The notes: generated by a model not told the origin, from the sequence alone. Shown: positions 1 to 11,830, counted from the first letter of the stretch. The stretch: 64,000 nt of DNA from Forficula auricularia (GCA_024734495.1 JALMQS010000099.1:65198291-65262290), one strand, 5' to 3'. Numbers and translations are program-made.

Positions 1-363
1 TTTCAACATTGTCCTCGCATTGATTATGAAATTAGGCCCACTCCATTAACGCAGCCAGATGACAACGCTTTGATAAGCTTTCACTAACATGCTTAATCTG
101 CCAGGGGTGACAAAAGAAGCATGGGCGCAATTTAACAAAAATGCAATCGCTATACATACACACAAAAAACATACAGGTACTTATTTATCAAAATAATTAA
201 TTCTATTCACCCCTTTTCTCTTTTTCCACCTAAGGGGAGGATTTCAGGCATTCCCTTTTGCCACCTGAAATGCAATTCAGAAATGAGCCATTAAATAAAT
301 AGAAAATTCCTTTCATCCCTTGAGGTATTATTTTTACACCCTTTCTATTTTATTTTTAAGTAC
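1..363. other. Non-coding AT-rich flank, nothing recognised
   Basis: No open frame of useful length, repeat terminus or RNA gene is visible in this stretch. Confidence 0.4.
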
Positions 364-420
364 CTGGCGGACCGAGCGTTGTGATAAATTTTTGCTTTAG
401 TTAAAAGCGATATATTAATA
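364..420 (-). mobile_element. Degenerate Helitron 3' end
   Basis: Read on the minus strand this is a decayed version of the Helitron 3' terminus seen at 1874, 11520, 20125, 28675 and 60930: an AGC(T/A)-rich lead-in, a damaged hairpin and CCAGGTACTT. The GCTCGGT half of the stem is kept but the other half has mutated. The body, if any remains, would lie to the right. Confidence 0.45.
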
Positions 421-825
421 TTATTTTTAATTTTAAATCCAAGTCTAAAGGTCGATTTTGATATGTCGCCAAAATCAAATAAAATTGAAATAAAATTTTT
501 TTGCCAACGCTTTCATCAGCACCAGCCATCATCAAAAGGCATAGCACAAAGTTTTGAACTTAATTGCAATTAAAAACAATATTAATATACACAGGATGAC
601 CCATTTAAACCATGAATCAGGAATGATATCCTTCAAATCGTCGAGTTTTTAATTGGATGTAAATGACGTTCTAATAAATTATTTTATTCAGAGTTTGTGG
701 TATTTATTATCCTTGCCTTTGCATCAATTCACCATTGAGTTCTACCACTCCATCTTCAATAGAAAACATCTATAATTAATTAATCTTTACCCAAAAACAC
801 CTTATAGAATTTACTGATATTTGTT

Positions 826-1060
826 GAGTTTGGTCCAAAGGTCTATAATCTTCAATTTTGACCTTCCGTCTCATTTCAGGTGTTTATTTTCAAAAAATTT
901 TAAACAGAAATATCAAAAATTACATCCTCTACAACTTTGCTTCTAACTAAGATGTAAATTTTGACATTTTCATTTAAAATTTTTTGAAAATAAACATCCA
1001 AAATGAGATGGAAGGAAAAAATGAAGTTCTGGATAACTTTGGACCATACTCACCAACAAT
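826..1060. repeat. Imperfect inverted repeat (foldback)
   Basis: The arm at about 826-905 is repeated in reverse complement at about 976-1058, including the shared block TTTATTTTCAAAAAATTTT and a TTTGGTCCAAAG-type end. The motif resembles the TTGGACCAAACTCAACC module inside the Helitrons at 24167 and 31805, so this may be a remnant of that repeat. The 64-codon open frame here follows from the repeat and is not a gene. Confidence 0.45.
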
Positions 1061-1506
1061 TGGCGTGCAGTTGCCACATAGGTATTCAGTGAAACGCGTT
1101 TTAACTAGTAAGAACCCGTTCTTACTAAAAACTGGTTTTTACTGTAACATATATACAAGAATTGTTCATTTATTATAATAAGATAAATGCTATGTTTAAT
1201 AGAATATTTGTAAGTAAAAGTAAAAATTTTCAAGACTGGAGTATATTTTCTACAAAATTTTATCCATTTTTTGAGCTACAAACTTAATCTTAACAGAAAG
1301 GTATGTAGAGCTTATCAATACAAACTTTGTAAAAGTAAAAGTTTTTTCATCCCGAGTAAATAGGGTTTTAGATTTCTTAAAAATCAAGTTAAAGAAGATG
1401 CTAATAGTTTTTATGAAATGTTATGTCAAACCAGTCTTAAGCCTCAATGATAATAATATAATTTAATTTGGGAGCTATAATTCCTAAGGATTTTCCTTTA
1501 ATATCT

Positions 1507-1706
1507 TTAGGGCTGGTTGTATGTCGCAAAGTAAATGCTTTTTACCACTCAACAAACGGTAGATGGTAAATGGAGCCACTGGGATGGCCAATCAGATGAC
1601 AAGCACTGAAAGTTCCTGTCATCTGATTAGCCATCCCAACCTCCATTTACCATCTACCTGGTTAGTGGTAAAAAGCATTACTTTGCGACATACAACCGGC
1701 CTTTAG
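1507..1706. repeat. MITE with long terminal inverted repeats
   Basis: The element is a near-complete palindrome. The left arm begins TAGGGCTGGTTGTATGTCGC and the right arm ends with its reverse complement (GCGACATACAACCGGCC), with CATCTACC and GGATGGC blocks also mirrored. A diverged relative is at 57236-57390. The superfamily is not clear; the target duplication may be TTTA or TA. Confidence 0.7.
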
Positions 1707-1873
1707 TATCTTTTGATTATAATTTTATTTGTTTTTGAATAGATTATTTGTTGTGGTTATAAATCTAAAAATTTGTATTTGCATATTTTTGGGTTCCTTT
1801 CAAAACCAAAATGGGTCTCTCTTAGTGACTAATCTAAACAATATATGTTTGTCTGTCAGCTCGTATAAACTTA

Positions 1874-2888
1874 AAGTACCTGGCCACCGAGCGATGCTCG
1901 GTAACTTTTTGCTTCAGTTAAAACCTATATATTAATCCCCAATTTCTGAAAAAAAATTTGTCTTTAAAATCTTTGAACGTCTCTATCTCCGTAAATAAAG
2001 GTCTGAGAGCACTTAAAACAATCGAATTTATAAGATTTTTAAAATTTATTAGTTATTGTTTAATGTTAATTTAGTTTTTTATAACAACGGTAATAAGAGT
2101 TTCTTAATTATAATTAAATATGTATGTAAACTTTCAGATATACCGTATAGTGCAATGTATAAGAGTCTGAAAAACTCTATCATTGGAATTTAATATCTCC
2201 GGAGCTATATTGTTCATAAATTTTGTTTTGCCACCAATCGATGGAGAAGGATTTAAATAATAATCTCTCTAAATTTCAAAGATCCTAAGAAAACCCATAT
2301 GGTGAAACAACTACCTTAAAAGAAAATTGAAAAAAATGTAATTATAAATATTCAAACAATCACTTGTTAATAATTATTTCAATTAACAAAAAAAACATCA
2401 AAAACAACTTAGCCTAAGATGAGACTATGACAGATCGAATCGCCAACACAAAACCCTCCTAAACCCATAAATTTAATCCAAATCGTTAGAGCCATTTTCG
2501 AAAACCCGATTAAATATATATATAGGTATATACCAAAGTAACCAAATTAAAAAAAATATATATATACTACACGCCTGTAATATTTGTTATAACCTATTAG
2601 TGGGTTTTAAAATTAAAAAAAACAATTAATAAATAAAAGATAATTGAAAAAAATGTAAACAAACTTTTTTATTGAGATTTTCATCTATAAATAATTCCTT
2701 TAATTATGAAAAGATCAATTAAGATGAAATTTGTCGAGGTCCAGACCTAGCCAGATCGTTTTCTTATCCTCAAAACTTGTTAATAGAGTTGGTTTCATTA
2801 AATTCGGTAGAGCCGTTTTCAAAATAGAACAAAGATACAAAATATATATATAATACTTATATGTACAATTTTTGCTCGTTTAATAAGA
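1874..2888 (-). mobile_element. Non-autonomous Helitron
   Basis: On the minus strand the element begins at about 2888 with TCTTATTAAACGAGC and ends near 1874 with the hairpin ACCGAGC-ATC-GCTCGGT followed by GGCCAGGTACTT. The body holds the TCGAAAATGGCTCTAACGAT and GATCTGTCA...TCTCATCTT blocks also found in the Helitron at 18955-20157. No Rep/helicase coding is present, so it is non-autonomous. A second 5' end of the same type (TCTTATTATATTAAACGAG) lies at about 2948, separated by a 16-nt homopolymer, suggesting nested or tandem Helitrons. The 3' boundary is uncertain by a few bases because no clear CTRR is seen. Confidence 0.65.
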
Positions 2889-3079
2889 GTAGATAAAACA
2901 AAAAAAAAAAAAAAAGTAGATAGATATTGCTCGTTTAATATAATAAGAAATGATACAAACTTTAAATTTGCAAGTTTTATATTCATATTTTTCTAAATCA
3001 AAAATCGTATTAAAATTGTAATTAAATGAATATTTTGGGAAAGAACAAATTTTTTATGGGTTTGAAAATGAAAAATATT

Positions 3080-3230
3080 TTTTTTTATCATTGGAGTGTG
3101 AGGTATCTCTGTATAAAATATAGGTTGAGTTAGGCTAAATTTATTTAAATTTTATTTCCTTTAAAATGACGACGTGAGAGGGTCCCTTTGGGACCATTTT
3201 TAGGTGATTTTTTTAACAGACTGCGTTCAG
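3080..3230 (+). repeat. Dispersed repeat unit
   Basis: A block with TTTAAAATGACGACGTGAGAG and TTTGGGACCATTTT recurs in diverged form at about 6985-7120 and 25810-25930. The three copies share order and spacing, so this is an old interspersed repeat of unknown class. Confidence 0.4.
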
Positions 3231-3597
3231 GTATAGCTTTATTTGAAAATTATAACAAATTGCATTCTTTCTTATCAACAACAATAAGAAAGAATATGAT
3301 ATCGATATATATAAATATCGATATAGATAAAAGGTATATGTAACCGTCATTCTGTAAGCTCAACTCGCACTTGGCCTGCTTATTACAGTGAAACTGGGAT
3401 TAACTGTCAGGGTCGGGACTGGAACCGTACCGGCGATTCGAATCGACAGATAACAGAAATCGTTAAACAATAACCCACCCCATTTATGGCATATGAACGA
3501 AGGGTAAAAATACACGTTTACCAACTGTATTTCATTTTACAGAAACAAACAATATACAATGTACAGTATAGTAGATTAGTAATAAAAAAAGTAGCTA

Positions 3598-3800
3598 GAA
3601 TTTCAAGATACGTTTCACAAAAAATAAAACAAATTGGTATAGGTTTTGAGTTTTTATCTCGATATATATTTCGGATTTTGAGCCAATTTTATCATTAATC
3701 ATCATTGATGATGGGTTCAAAATCCGAAATATATATCGAGATAAAAACTCAAAACATATACCAATTTGTTTTATTTTTTGTGAAACTCACTCTTGAAATT
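3598..3800. repeat. Foldback element with decayed hammerhead-like core
   Basis: Two arms of about 85 bp mirror each other. Each contains ATATATTTCGG / CCGAAATATAT, TCTCGATATA and a TTTGTGAAAC-type end. The plus arm carries TTGATGA (3705-3711) where related elements have CTGATGA, then a GGGTT/AATCC stem, GAAA (3726-3729) and TATATATC before GAG. This is the same layout as the intact copies at 61164 and 40882, so the element is classed with them although the first core base has changed. Confidence 0.6.
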
Positions 3801-3814
3801 CTTGTTATCGGCAC

Positions 3815-3885
3815 GCCCTCGAAGCTCGGCCCTCCGGGCTGGTGCCCTGGCGGGCAGCGTCTCGGTCCAAAAATCTTATTCCTCT
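3815..3885. repeat. GC-rich Helitron-type segment
   Basis: The block CGGCACGCC...AGCTCGGCCCTCCGGGC is shared with 9450-9510, where it lies inside a Helitron on the minus strand. It stands out as GC-rich in an AT-rich background. It is probably a Helitron fragment with no ends attached. Confidence 0.45.
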
Positions 3886-3989
3886 TAAAAAAACCACACT
3901 CCAAATGTATACCCGTAAACTACCGAAAATACATCGTCTCTTAAAAGTTTCGCCTCTTTAATTTTTGAGTGGCCTGGGGGGGGGAGGAA

Positions 3990-4260
3990 CAATTATCAAT
4001 ATATTTAATGTTTCTTAATTTAAAATGAATTGGAGTCTTTCATTTCAAAATTCGAGTCCAAATTAGAATTATATTTCAAATTTGCCTGGTTAATGAAAAT
4101 CGATTGGAGCCATCAGTTTAAAATCCGAGCTGACAATTATATTTCAAATTTGCCTCGTTAATTAATATATATTTAATGTTTCTTAATTTAAAATCTATTG
4201 GTGATTTTTCATTTTCATTCGAGTTCAAATGAATACAATATTATCTCGACACAAAGTCTA
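3990..4260. repeat. Short tandem duplication, about 110-bp unit
   Basis: The sequence ATATTTCAAATTTGCCT followed by GTTAAT and an AAAATC(G/T)ATTGG block recurs two to three times. No coding or terminal repeat is seen. Confidence 0.4.
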
Positions 4261-4308
4261 AATCAAAAATATATAGTTTTAGTAACAGAAATCAAGTATT
4301 AAATATTA

Positions 4309-4417
4309 ATGTTACATTGGTCTAATGGCTAGAGCTCATGCCCTTAGTTCAAGAGTTCGTCGGTTCGATTCTAGGCAAGAGGGTAATTTTTTTAGAGAAA
4401 TTTCTCTAAGCGATGTT
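4309..4417 (+). repeat. tRNA-derived SINE head
   Basis: A polymerase III A-box-like block (TGGTCTAATGGCTAGAG) is followed about 35 bases later by a B-box (GGTTCGATTCT), as in tRNA-derived SINEs. Acceptor and anticodon stems do not pair properly, so it is not a functional tRNA gene. Other tRNA-like heads are at 8864, 30185 and 59535. Confidence 0.55.
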
Positions 4418-4889
4418 ACAAATTAATCTAGACAAATATATATAGTATAAGACGTATGTTTCGTCATTTTATTTTTGACTTTCTCAGCGACTTATTTCTC
4501 AACTCAATTGTCCAATATCATTATGAGAAACATTCTTTTTTCTTCTTTTCCAATTTTTTTAGATAGAATATTTCACATAATTATCGGAAATTGATTTGAG
4601 AATTAAGTTGCTGAGAAAGTCACAAATAAAATGACGAAACGTGTACGTCTTATTTAATATAAAACTAATTAAATTATGGATATGATTAACCAAACGATTA
4701 ATCAGAAAAATTTACTCTCTTTTGATTAGAGTATATTTCATGTATCTGTGATTTCAATTTCGATATAAAGTTTTTAATTTGACCGGGCCATATTCGATCT
4801 TGTTTGAAATTGATCGCCGGGACATCTAGTGGCGGAAAAAGGAAGCTAAGCGTTAAGAACAAATTAATCTAGACAAATATATATAGTAT
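4418..4889. repeat. Insertion flanked by 31-bp direct repeats, with internal hairpin MITE
   Basis: An identical 31-bp sequence occurs at 4418-4448 and 4859-4889, enclosing 410 bp. The enclosed part starts with a foldback (about 4449-4655) whose arms share AAGACGTA, TTTCGTCATTTTATTT and GACTTTCTCAGC in reverse complement. The direct repeats could be an unusually long target duplication or the result of recombination. Confidence 0.6.
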
Positions 4890-5053
4890 TATATTATTTT
4901 ATTTTCAAAACTCATAAAAAAATATTATACTTCTTAAAAAAAATATATACTGCAAACAGGATAAGAACACTCAACAGAGAACATTGAGAATACATTATCA
5001 TTTTTCGAAATAAAAGCGTTTTTTTCGAGTTATTCCTTATGAATGTAAAAATT
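4890..5053. other. AT-rich spacer
   Basis: No gene, terminus or repeat relationship could be recognised here. Confidence 0.3.
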
Positions 5054-5516
5054 TAGAGGTGGGCCGATTTTTTTCCTCCCAAGTGTATAATAAAAAGTAA
5101 AGTAAGAAGCCAACTAACAAATAAAAATCTAGAGGCGTGCTTGAAACTGAAAACAACAAGTTATGAGCCAGATTTAACCAAACTTTCAAAAGGCATGCAA
5201 AGCCAATGCTCACATTGATGTAACTATCTATTATTCAATAATTATAGTTATATTATTTGATTACTAATTTTATTAATCTAGAAGAGCTAGCTAAAATACT
5301 TTAATATGTTTTGTGCGAAACATTTCTATGTTTTTATATGAATGAATATTATTTCATATTTAAAATTATTTATTTTAAATCAAAAGTCAAATTTATATAC
5401 ATAATCCTAATCAAATACCATAATATTGAAACAAAAATGTTAGTGGCTCTTTAAAAACTGGGAAATTTTGTAAATTGTAATTTTTGGCTCTTTTCTTTCA
5501 AAAGATTGCCGACCCC
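5054..5516. mobile_element. Possible hAT-type relic
   Basis: The right edge ends TTGCCGACCCCTG, a common hAT-like terminus, and the left edge has an imperfect mirror AGAGGTGGGCCGA. No 8-bp target duplication is clear and no transposase frame survives, so the call is weak. Confidence 0.3.
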
Positions 5517-5522
5517 TGGTAT

Positions 5523-5761
5523 AGGGTGTTTCGGAATGGATGGGTGTTTTTGAAATGAGAATAACTCAGCTGTTTTTTAACTTCAAAAAAATTTATTGAG
5601 AAAAATAAAAGCTTCAGAAGATGATTTTTTCATGAATTTCACTTTTTCACTAATAAATGATAATATCTAAGCTTTCATTTATCGCAATAAAAATTTTTGT
5701 AAGTTAAAAACTGCTGAATTATTCTCATTTCAAAAACACCCATCCATTCCGGAACACCCCT
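5523..5761. repeat. MITE with about 45-bp terminal inverted repeats
   Basis: The left arm GGGTGTTTCGGAATGGATGG with the following TTTTTGAAATGAGAATAA is mirrored at the right end (ATCCATTCCGGAACACCC). The core is AT-rich and non-coding. TA-like flanks suggest a Tc1/mariner-type target, but this is not certain. Confidence 0.7.
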
Positions 5762-7264
5762 TTACATATACAAATCTTAAAATAGTCTTTATGCTGACGG
5801 TTAAAATAGTGGCGGTTAATCGAAATCTCACTATAATTATTTAAATAAATATTTAAATAAAATTCAGGAAAATTTAAAAATTCTCAAAAATTCGACGCTT
5901 GATCCTTGTTCGCATTCTCTTCTGAACGATTCAATTATACTCATAGATTGAAATCAAAAAATAAAATATTTTTTTCTCTCAGTGTATATCTTATATTGCT
6001 AAATAAGAAGCGAGAGAGATTATTAATCATTGTGAATTTAAGAGAAATGGTTGAGTAGGGGTTGGAAATATTATAGGGTTCTCCCAACGTACGCATATAG
6101 GCGAGAGAGAGAGGGTAGAAATGAATTTTATTCCAGTCTAAAGTTTGTATGATTTACTTGGGCAAATGACGAATCGCAGCGGCAACTGTGAGCTCACCCT
6201 CGAGTGGGAAATTCAATGTTCATTAAACTTCGATCAGAGAATAAAATATGAGCTCATATATTCCAACTCGGACTCTTGTTAACCCGAATATATGAATGGC
6301 AAAAAGAATCCAGACGCGAAATATGGCCGTGGGCTCTTTCGGATTTTTCAATGACCCGCCCCCCCCCCTCAGCCCCCTTAACCCCCTCTACCCAAGCCAC
6401 CCTCAAATCCCTTTTTCTCTTTTGCTATATATCAAATTAGAAACAATTCGAACCAAAACTCATGCATCAAATTCTAGTTATTCCGAATTCTTAAAGAGAC
6501 TGAGATTCTCTTTCGGATTTCAACTTTTCCAAATCTTACATTCTTCCAAAGCGATTGAAAGAAAAGATTTTGTTTTGCTGAGAGTAGCAGAGTTATTGAT
6601 TCATAAAGAGAAATCAATGACATTGTCTTCTGCCTAATTCGAATAAACATATACGAGTATATATGAGCCGTTTATTTTGAAAGTGGCGTAAGTCCATTAT
6701 TATGTTATTTTGAGATATTTGTATTTATATTTTTTATAAATACATATATTTATATATTTGATGTATTTATTTTGACGAATTCATGAGGATAATGTACTCT
6801 TTTGGTTGTGATATTATAAATATGAAAAGAAGATATCTATATGTCTAACTAAATCTGTCATCGAGGGGTGAACCTCGACCTAAAATGAGTATTTATTTTC
6901 TCCAGAATCAAAATTAGTATTAATATTTTAATCGAATAAATTAACGTGGTGTGAGAATCGAATTTTTTTGTGGTGTCGAAAAATAATGATCATGCAGTTT
7001 GAGATATTCATTTATTTATCTTCATAAGTAATTAGAGTTTGATAAATTTTTTAAAATTTAATTCTCTTTAAAATGACGATGTGAAAGAGCCTCAAAGTGG
7101 CGATTTTAACGGTGATTTTTATATCTTTCGGGCGTATAGAATAAGTAGCTTAACTTAAAATTAAGAAAAAATCCACAAATTTTTTCGTTTTCGCCTTATC
7201 AAAGTAAAAAATACAAATGAATGAAAATAAAAAATATGATATCTCAAGTACTTTTAGGTAAAAT
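5762..7264. other. Gene-free stretch, mostly unique
   Basis: No convincing gene is seen. The stretch holds a GA-rich run near 6101-6115, a run of C at 6359-6368, and a lone CGAGGGGTGAA terminus at about 6862 belonging to the MITE family at 7265. The 113-codon open frame at 6296-6637 has no recognised domain and is not supported as a gene. Confidence 0.4.
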
Positions 7265-7415
7265 CGAGGGGTGATACGCGATTGGAATTAGGTGTATACC
7301 TCTCTGGAAGTATCTCGGAAGTACATACTTAGAAATATTTGGAAGTACTTGGAAATATTTGTTAGTACAAGTGGAAGTAGGTGTACAGCATATTAGGTCG
7401 CGGGTTCACTCCTCG
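7265..7415. repeat. CGAGGGGTGA MITE, 8-bp target duplication
   Basis: The terminal repeats are CGAGGGGTGATACGCGA and its imperfect mirror TCGCGGGTTCACTCCTCG. The flanks are a perfect 8-bp duplication, GGTAAAAT, on both sides. The interior is an array of GGAAGTA(C)TTGGAAATATTT-like units. An 8-bp duplication fits the hAT group. Relatives are at 11939, 12346, 12438 and 29418. Confidence 0.8.
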
Positions 7416-8084
7416 GGTAAAATGAACGTTCAGTATGTGTGTCTGACTTACACTTATTTTTTATATTTATAAAAGGATATATAGGTCAATTATTGACCCT
7501 CATGGCGTACAGTGTACTAAAGTACAATTTACAGTAATAAATTCAGGAAAACATCTATCTAGAATGTGGAATCCCCTTGAAGTCTCAGGCCTTGATAGCG
7601 AATAACCGCGACATTAAAGCGGTGGCGTATTTTGGAATTGTGGACCTGGACGATGGACAGACAGATGGATTCTCAAATTAATAAGTTGGTGACCCGAGTC
7701 TAGAACCTTGTAGTCAAAGCCCAAGCATATACCTATATCTTATTGTAGCAGACCCAGACGTCTTATTTTCTAATTTTCTGAAACTTTTTTGAACTGAAAA
7801 TACTAAAACTAGAAATCTTAAAATCTAAATTGTTCTATGTTTTTTTCGAAATATTAATATTTTGACACCAGAAATAAATTGAAGATTTGTTGATTCGGTG
7901 GTTGAGTTGTTAAAAAGGAAAGAAGATGTTTCAACTGAAACCACTTTGAATACACATCATGTTTTCAGCCGAAACACCAAAAATAAATGTCTACCAGTTT
8001 TCTGTTCTTGGATTATCTTGAAAATCATAATCGCGACACACAGAATAAGAAAAAATGATTTTTTCTGCACCTTTCATGGTATAT

Positions 8085-9325
8085 AGGTAGAGACCGGATT
8101 TTTATGCAGTAAAAACTGCCAAAATATACCATAAAATATGCAGTTAAAAAGCTCGAAATATGCAAATATATGCAGTCAAAATAATTTTTTTATGCAATAA
8201 AAAAGACTATATATTTTAAGGAGTACTATGAAATAAATAAAATGATAAAGTAAGCTAAAGACAACACCAAGTGTCAAATATGTACTTTTATTATAAAAAA
8301 TTTCACAAAATTCTCATTATATTTAATTATTAAAAATCTTTCAACTCAAACAAAAAATAGGTGCTCTTGAATAAAATCAAAATACCTAATAAATATAATA
8401 ATATTTCAAAAAATGTGACCGAAAAATATGGGCTTGGTAGTTTTATTTAACAGACACGATTATAGGTATTGTATTGATTTTATTTTTTTATATTAACAAG
8501 CTTTTCTTATTGACGTACAAATAATAAACTAATAAAATAATGCAAATATGACTATAATCTATCTGATCACTACACTAATACACTAATACACTTAAACTTA
8601 ATTGCCATTTTTAATCGAGGCCTATAGTTACCGAAGGCCATTAAAATAATAATAATAATAATAAATAAATAATTAACAAAGGATCTCAAAAATAATTAAA
8701 ATTTGATTGTAATTCTGAATGATTTATGTTTACAAGTATTTTTTTAAATTATGAAAAGATTTCAATTTGCCGATGGGTAATAGATTCAAATTTACTAGAA
8801 AATCATAAGATATGGTGTTATCTATTAAATCCGATGGAATTATTTTACGCGTTTACATATGTCAGAGAGGTTCGCAACTCCGGTGAGCCAGATGGCCCGG
8901 ATCGTTACTGGCACTTGGGTTCGATTCCCTGCTGCGGAAAAACAACCTTCTGACAAATAATTAAAAATATTCCATTCCATCGGATTTAATAGATGACACC
9001 ACCTTATGATTTTCTAGTACTTTTAAATTATCTTCAGGTTATTATGTCTACGGTCACTTAAAAATTAATTTATACGATGAAAAGGAGCGCTCCGTACATC
9101 CCTGTATTCAATAGGAGCAAATTTAAAGTAACTTTTTTTATATATATATTTCTTCATTTTTTCATACTTTTTTCTGAAAAATAACTTTAAAAATCTGTAT
9201 TTCTATGTGAAATGACACAATATTTGACAAAAAAATGGTTCAAATATGCAATTTTATCAAATATTATTCAAATATGCACATTTATCAAATAGCTATCAAA
9301 TATGCAAAAATATGGTATAAAAATT
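8085..9325. repeat. AT-rich repeat region with foldback and tRNA-like insert
   Basis: Both ends carry ATATGCA-type motifs (8120-8210 and 9235-9320) and TAGAGACCGGA lies at 8088. Inside is a foldback: about 8786-8840 mirrors 8972-9031 (ATCCGATGGAAT / ATTCCATCGGAT). At its centre, about 8864-8960, is a GC-richer tRNA-like block with a B-box GGTTCGATTCCC. The region looks like a composite of an old AT-rich transposon and later insertions. Confidence 0.45.
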
Positions 9326-9419
9326 TAACCCACAGTAATTCCAGATGCATGATTCGGAAAGATAACACTGTTCGACAAAAAATTTCTCCCCGTAAATCTA
9401 ACAATTGATTCCGGTAGAG

Positions 9420-10388
9420 TTTTATATGCCGACGAGCTGCCCGCAGGCGAGCCTTCGGCACGCCTCATAGCTCGGCCCTCCGGGCAGATACACCTGGCGA
9501 TGGGCGGCCCCGGTATGGTGATTATTAGGTCTGTAAATGTATTTGTAATATTTTGCCCTCACTTTCGCCCCCACTCACTCATTTTGGCTATTGATTTTTA
9601 CAGCATACATTTTATATAGTCTTAAAAACTAACATTACAAAATTTGATCTATATCGGAGGAGTATTAATTTTTTGCCCCCACTCACATTTTGGGAGGTTA
9701 AAATTATTATTTAGATATTTGCAAATAAATAACTCTCAGTTTTCAAAGAGTAAATGTGCCTAAAAGCTAAAAATTTCTATATTTTGCCCCCCCCACCTCC
9801 TCGCGGCAATTTCAATTGATAGTTGATTTTTACAGGAATAGTTTCTTAAAGTAATAAAGAATAACTTTACAAAATTTGATCTATATCGAGAGAGTTTTAA
9901 TTTTTGCCTCACTCACATTTTGGATAGTTGGAGTCGAATTTCAAAAATCCTGAAATTACTTTTTAGATATTTGTATTTAGAATTTTATTAAGTAAAAAAT
10001 CAAGTAGATAACTTATCGTTCTTATTTGAAAATGCATAATTAGTGTATACATACATTGCAAAGATATTTGCCCTTTTGACCTCGTTAGTCGAATTTCAAA
10101 AAATTGTGAAACATTTTTGATATTTTAATTTTGGTATTTTTATAAGTAAAAATCAAGTAGATATTTTTTATCGTCATTAAGAGATATCGCATAATCAGTG
10201 AAAACACACTTTGCCCCCTTTGACCCCTTAGGGGTCGAATTTTGAAAAAATCCTTTCTTATTGAGCTATGTCATAGATGTAATATCCTCTCCAAATTTTA
10301 TGTTTCTATGTCCAGTGGTTCTGGCTGTTTTGATGATGAGTGAGTGAGTGAGTGAGTGTATCGGGCAAAGAATTTTATATATATAGAG
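9420..10388 (-). mobile_element. Non-autonomous Helitron
   Basis: On the minus strand it opens near 10388 with TCTATATATATAAAATTC, followed by an ACTCACTCACTCA microsatellite (10335-10362) and the ACCACTGGACATAGAAAC block. This is a Helitron 5' arrangement I have seen widely in insects. The body has repeated GACCCC and TTTTTGAAATTCGAC blocks. The GC-rich hairpin-forming sequence at 9430-9520 is probably near the 3' side; the 3' end itself was not fixed. Confidence 0.55.
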
Positions 10389-10404
10389 ATTATCATGTAA
10401 TTTC

Positions 10405-10875
10405 CCAATTTCTTACAACACGTCAGAGTTTTGAGATATTATCGGTCAAAATGACGAAAAAGACCATTTTGACCTATTTTCGAGTTCCATCAAATATTAA
10501 ACAGCAATATTTGAAATCAAAATATTTTGTTGACGTAATAGAAAACAGCTTCCTCTTTGATTTTCAAATTACCATTTGTTTTTAGTTCAATTATAACTCG
10601 AGTTATATCTAAAAAACTAAAACTACGTGATTTTAAAGGATAATAAACATAGATAAAAACATAAGGTCTTAGTTTTTTAGTAATAACTCGAGTTCTAATT
10701 GAGATAAAAACAAGTGGTAATTTGAAAATCAAAGAGAAAGCTGTTTTCTATTACGTCAACAAACTATTTTGAATTTCAAATATTGCTGTTTAATATTTAA
10801 TGGGACTCGAAAATAGGTAAAAATGGCCTTTTTCGTTATTTTGATTGATAATATCTCAAAACTCTGACGTATTGT
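10405..10875. repeat. Large foldback element
   Basis: Arms of about 230 bp mirror each other around 10650-10660. They share GTCAGAGTTTTGAGATATTA, AATATTAAACAGCAATATTT, GAAAACAGCTT and AACTCGAGTT blocks. A second member lies at 42282-42885. Open frames within it on both strands are products of the mirror symmetry. Confidence 0.7.
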
Positions 10876-11557
10876 AATTCGATCTGTCACCGTCTCATCT
10901 TCGACAAAATTGTTTTTGATGGGTTTTTTCGTAATCAAATTAATTGTTCTCAGGCAGAAAAATGGCAATCTTGGGTTTTTAAAAAAGGTTACTCTTTTAC
11001 TTTTGTACCAAGGCAGACAATGGGTTGGGTTAATTCATTGTTCTCAAAGGCCTTGAAGAAGTATTGTGATTGTGCTTTTTAACATATTTTGTTCTACCTA
11101 AACGTTAGAATTATTAATAAACGTTTTATAAAGAACCTTATTTATTTAATAGAATAAAAAATAATCAAGAATTTAAAAATATCTTTCGAATAAGCAGGTC
11201 TCAATTTTTCTGAAAAAAATAACACATTTTGATAGGTTTTATTTATTAACAATTGGATGAATAAAAATGAATCATGTGGTTGAATCGAAACAGGTGTAGG
11301 AGGTGGGGTGCAGTGGTGGGGAATACGGTGGTAGGGCGAGATTTCGGAGGTGGGGTCGAGCGAGATGGGAGATGGAGAAAGGGGGGGATACAGTGGGCGA
11401 ATACTATATATATTTGTAGTTTTTTTAATTTGAAAACGGCTCTCAAATAAAAATCGACATTTTTATCAGAATTTTAAATTAAAAATAATATTAAAATAAA
11501 GCTTATAACTGAAAGAAAAAGTTACCGAGCATCGCTCGGTGCCTCCAGGTACTAGGT
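10876..11557 (+). mobile_element. Helitron 3' portion with G-rich tract
   Basis: The block at 10876-10950 (CGATCTGTCACCGTCTCATCTTC and onward) matches the interior of the Helitron at 18955. A strand-biased GGGGTG-rich tract follows at about 11290-11400. The end is the hairpin ACCGAGC-ATC-GCTCGGT at 11524-11540 and then CCAGGTACTAG, closing with CTAG. The 5' start was not identified, possibly because of the foldback at 10405-10875. Confidence 0.6.
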
Positions 11558-11570
11558 ACTATAGCTCAAG

Positions 11571-11830
11571 GAGCCAGTATACTGTCAAGGTGTTTCTCTC
11601 TGACTGACTGATCCTCGTTCGTAGTTGTAGCAGTGAAGTGTGTAGCTTGAGAAAGGACCGCCTCGATCGATGTGAGCGGGCGGCGATTGGGCGTGAGCCC
11701 TTGTGCCCGGGCCACCCAGTCCATTGGCTGCCGAGGAAGGGCGTGGCCCTCCCCTCCCCACCTCTCAACCCATGGATGATCGATCCAAAAAGCCACGACA
11801 AAAAAAAAAAAAAAAAAAAAAAAAACACCA
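11571..11830 (+). other. GC-rich segment ending in poly-A, possible retroposed RNA
   Basis: A GC-rich block of about 230 bp ends in a run of about 27 A at 11799-11825, which suggests a retroposed transcript on the plus strand. It does not match a SINE, snRNA or 7SL sequence that I recognise. Open frames exist on both strands because stop codons are rare in GC-rich DNA; none shows a domain. No clear target duplication was found. Confidence 0.35.

Noticed and set aside
4309..4400. Possible tRNA gene on the plus strand
   Set aside because: The boxes are present but the cloverleaf stems fail; it is better explained as a SINE head.
6296..6637. 113-codon plus-strand frame
   Set aside because: No domain, a proline run from a C homopolymer, and no splice or promoter support.
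10320..10365. GATGATGAGTGAGTGA as a hammerhead core
   Set aside because: It is a GAGT microsatellite in the Helitron 5' region; no GAAA or helix II follows at the right place.
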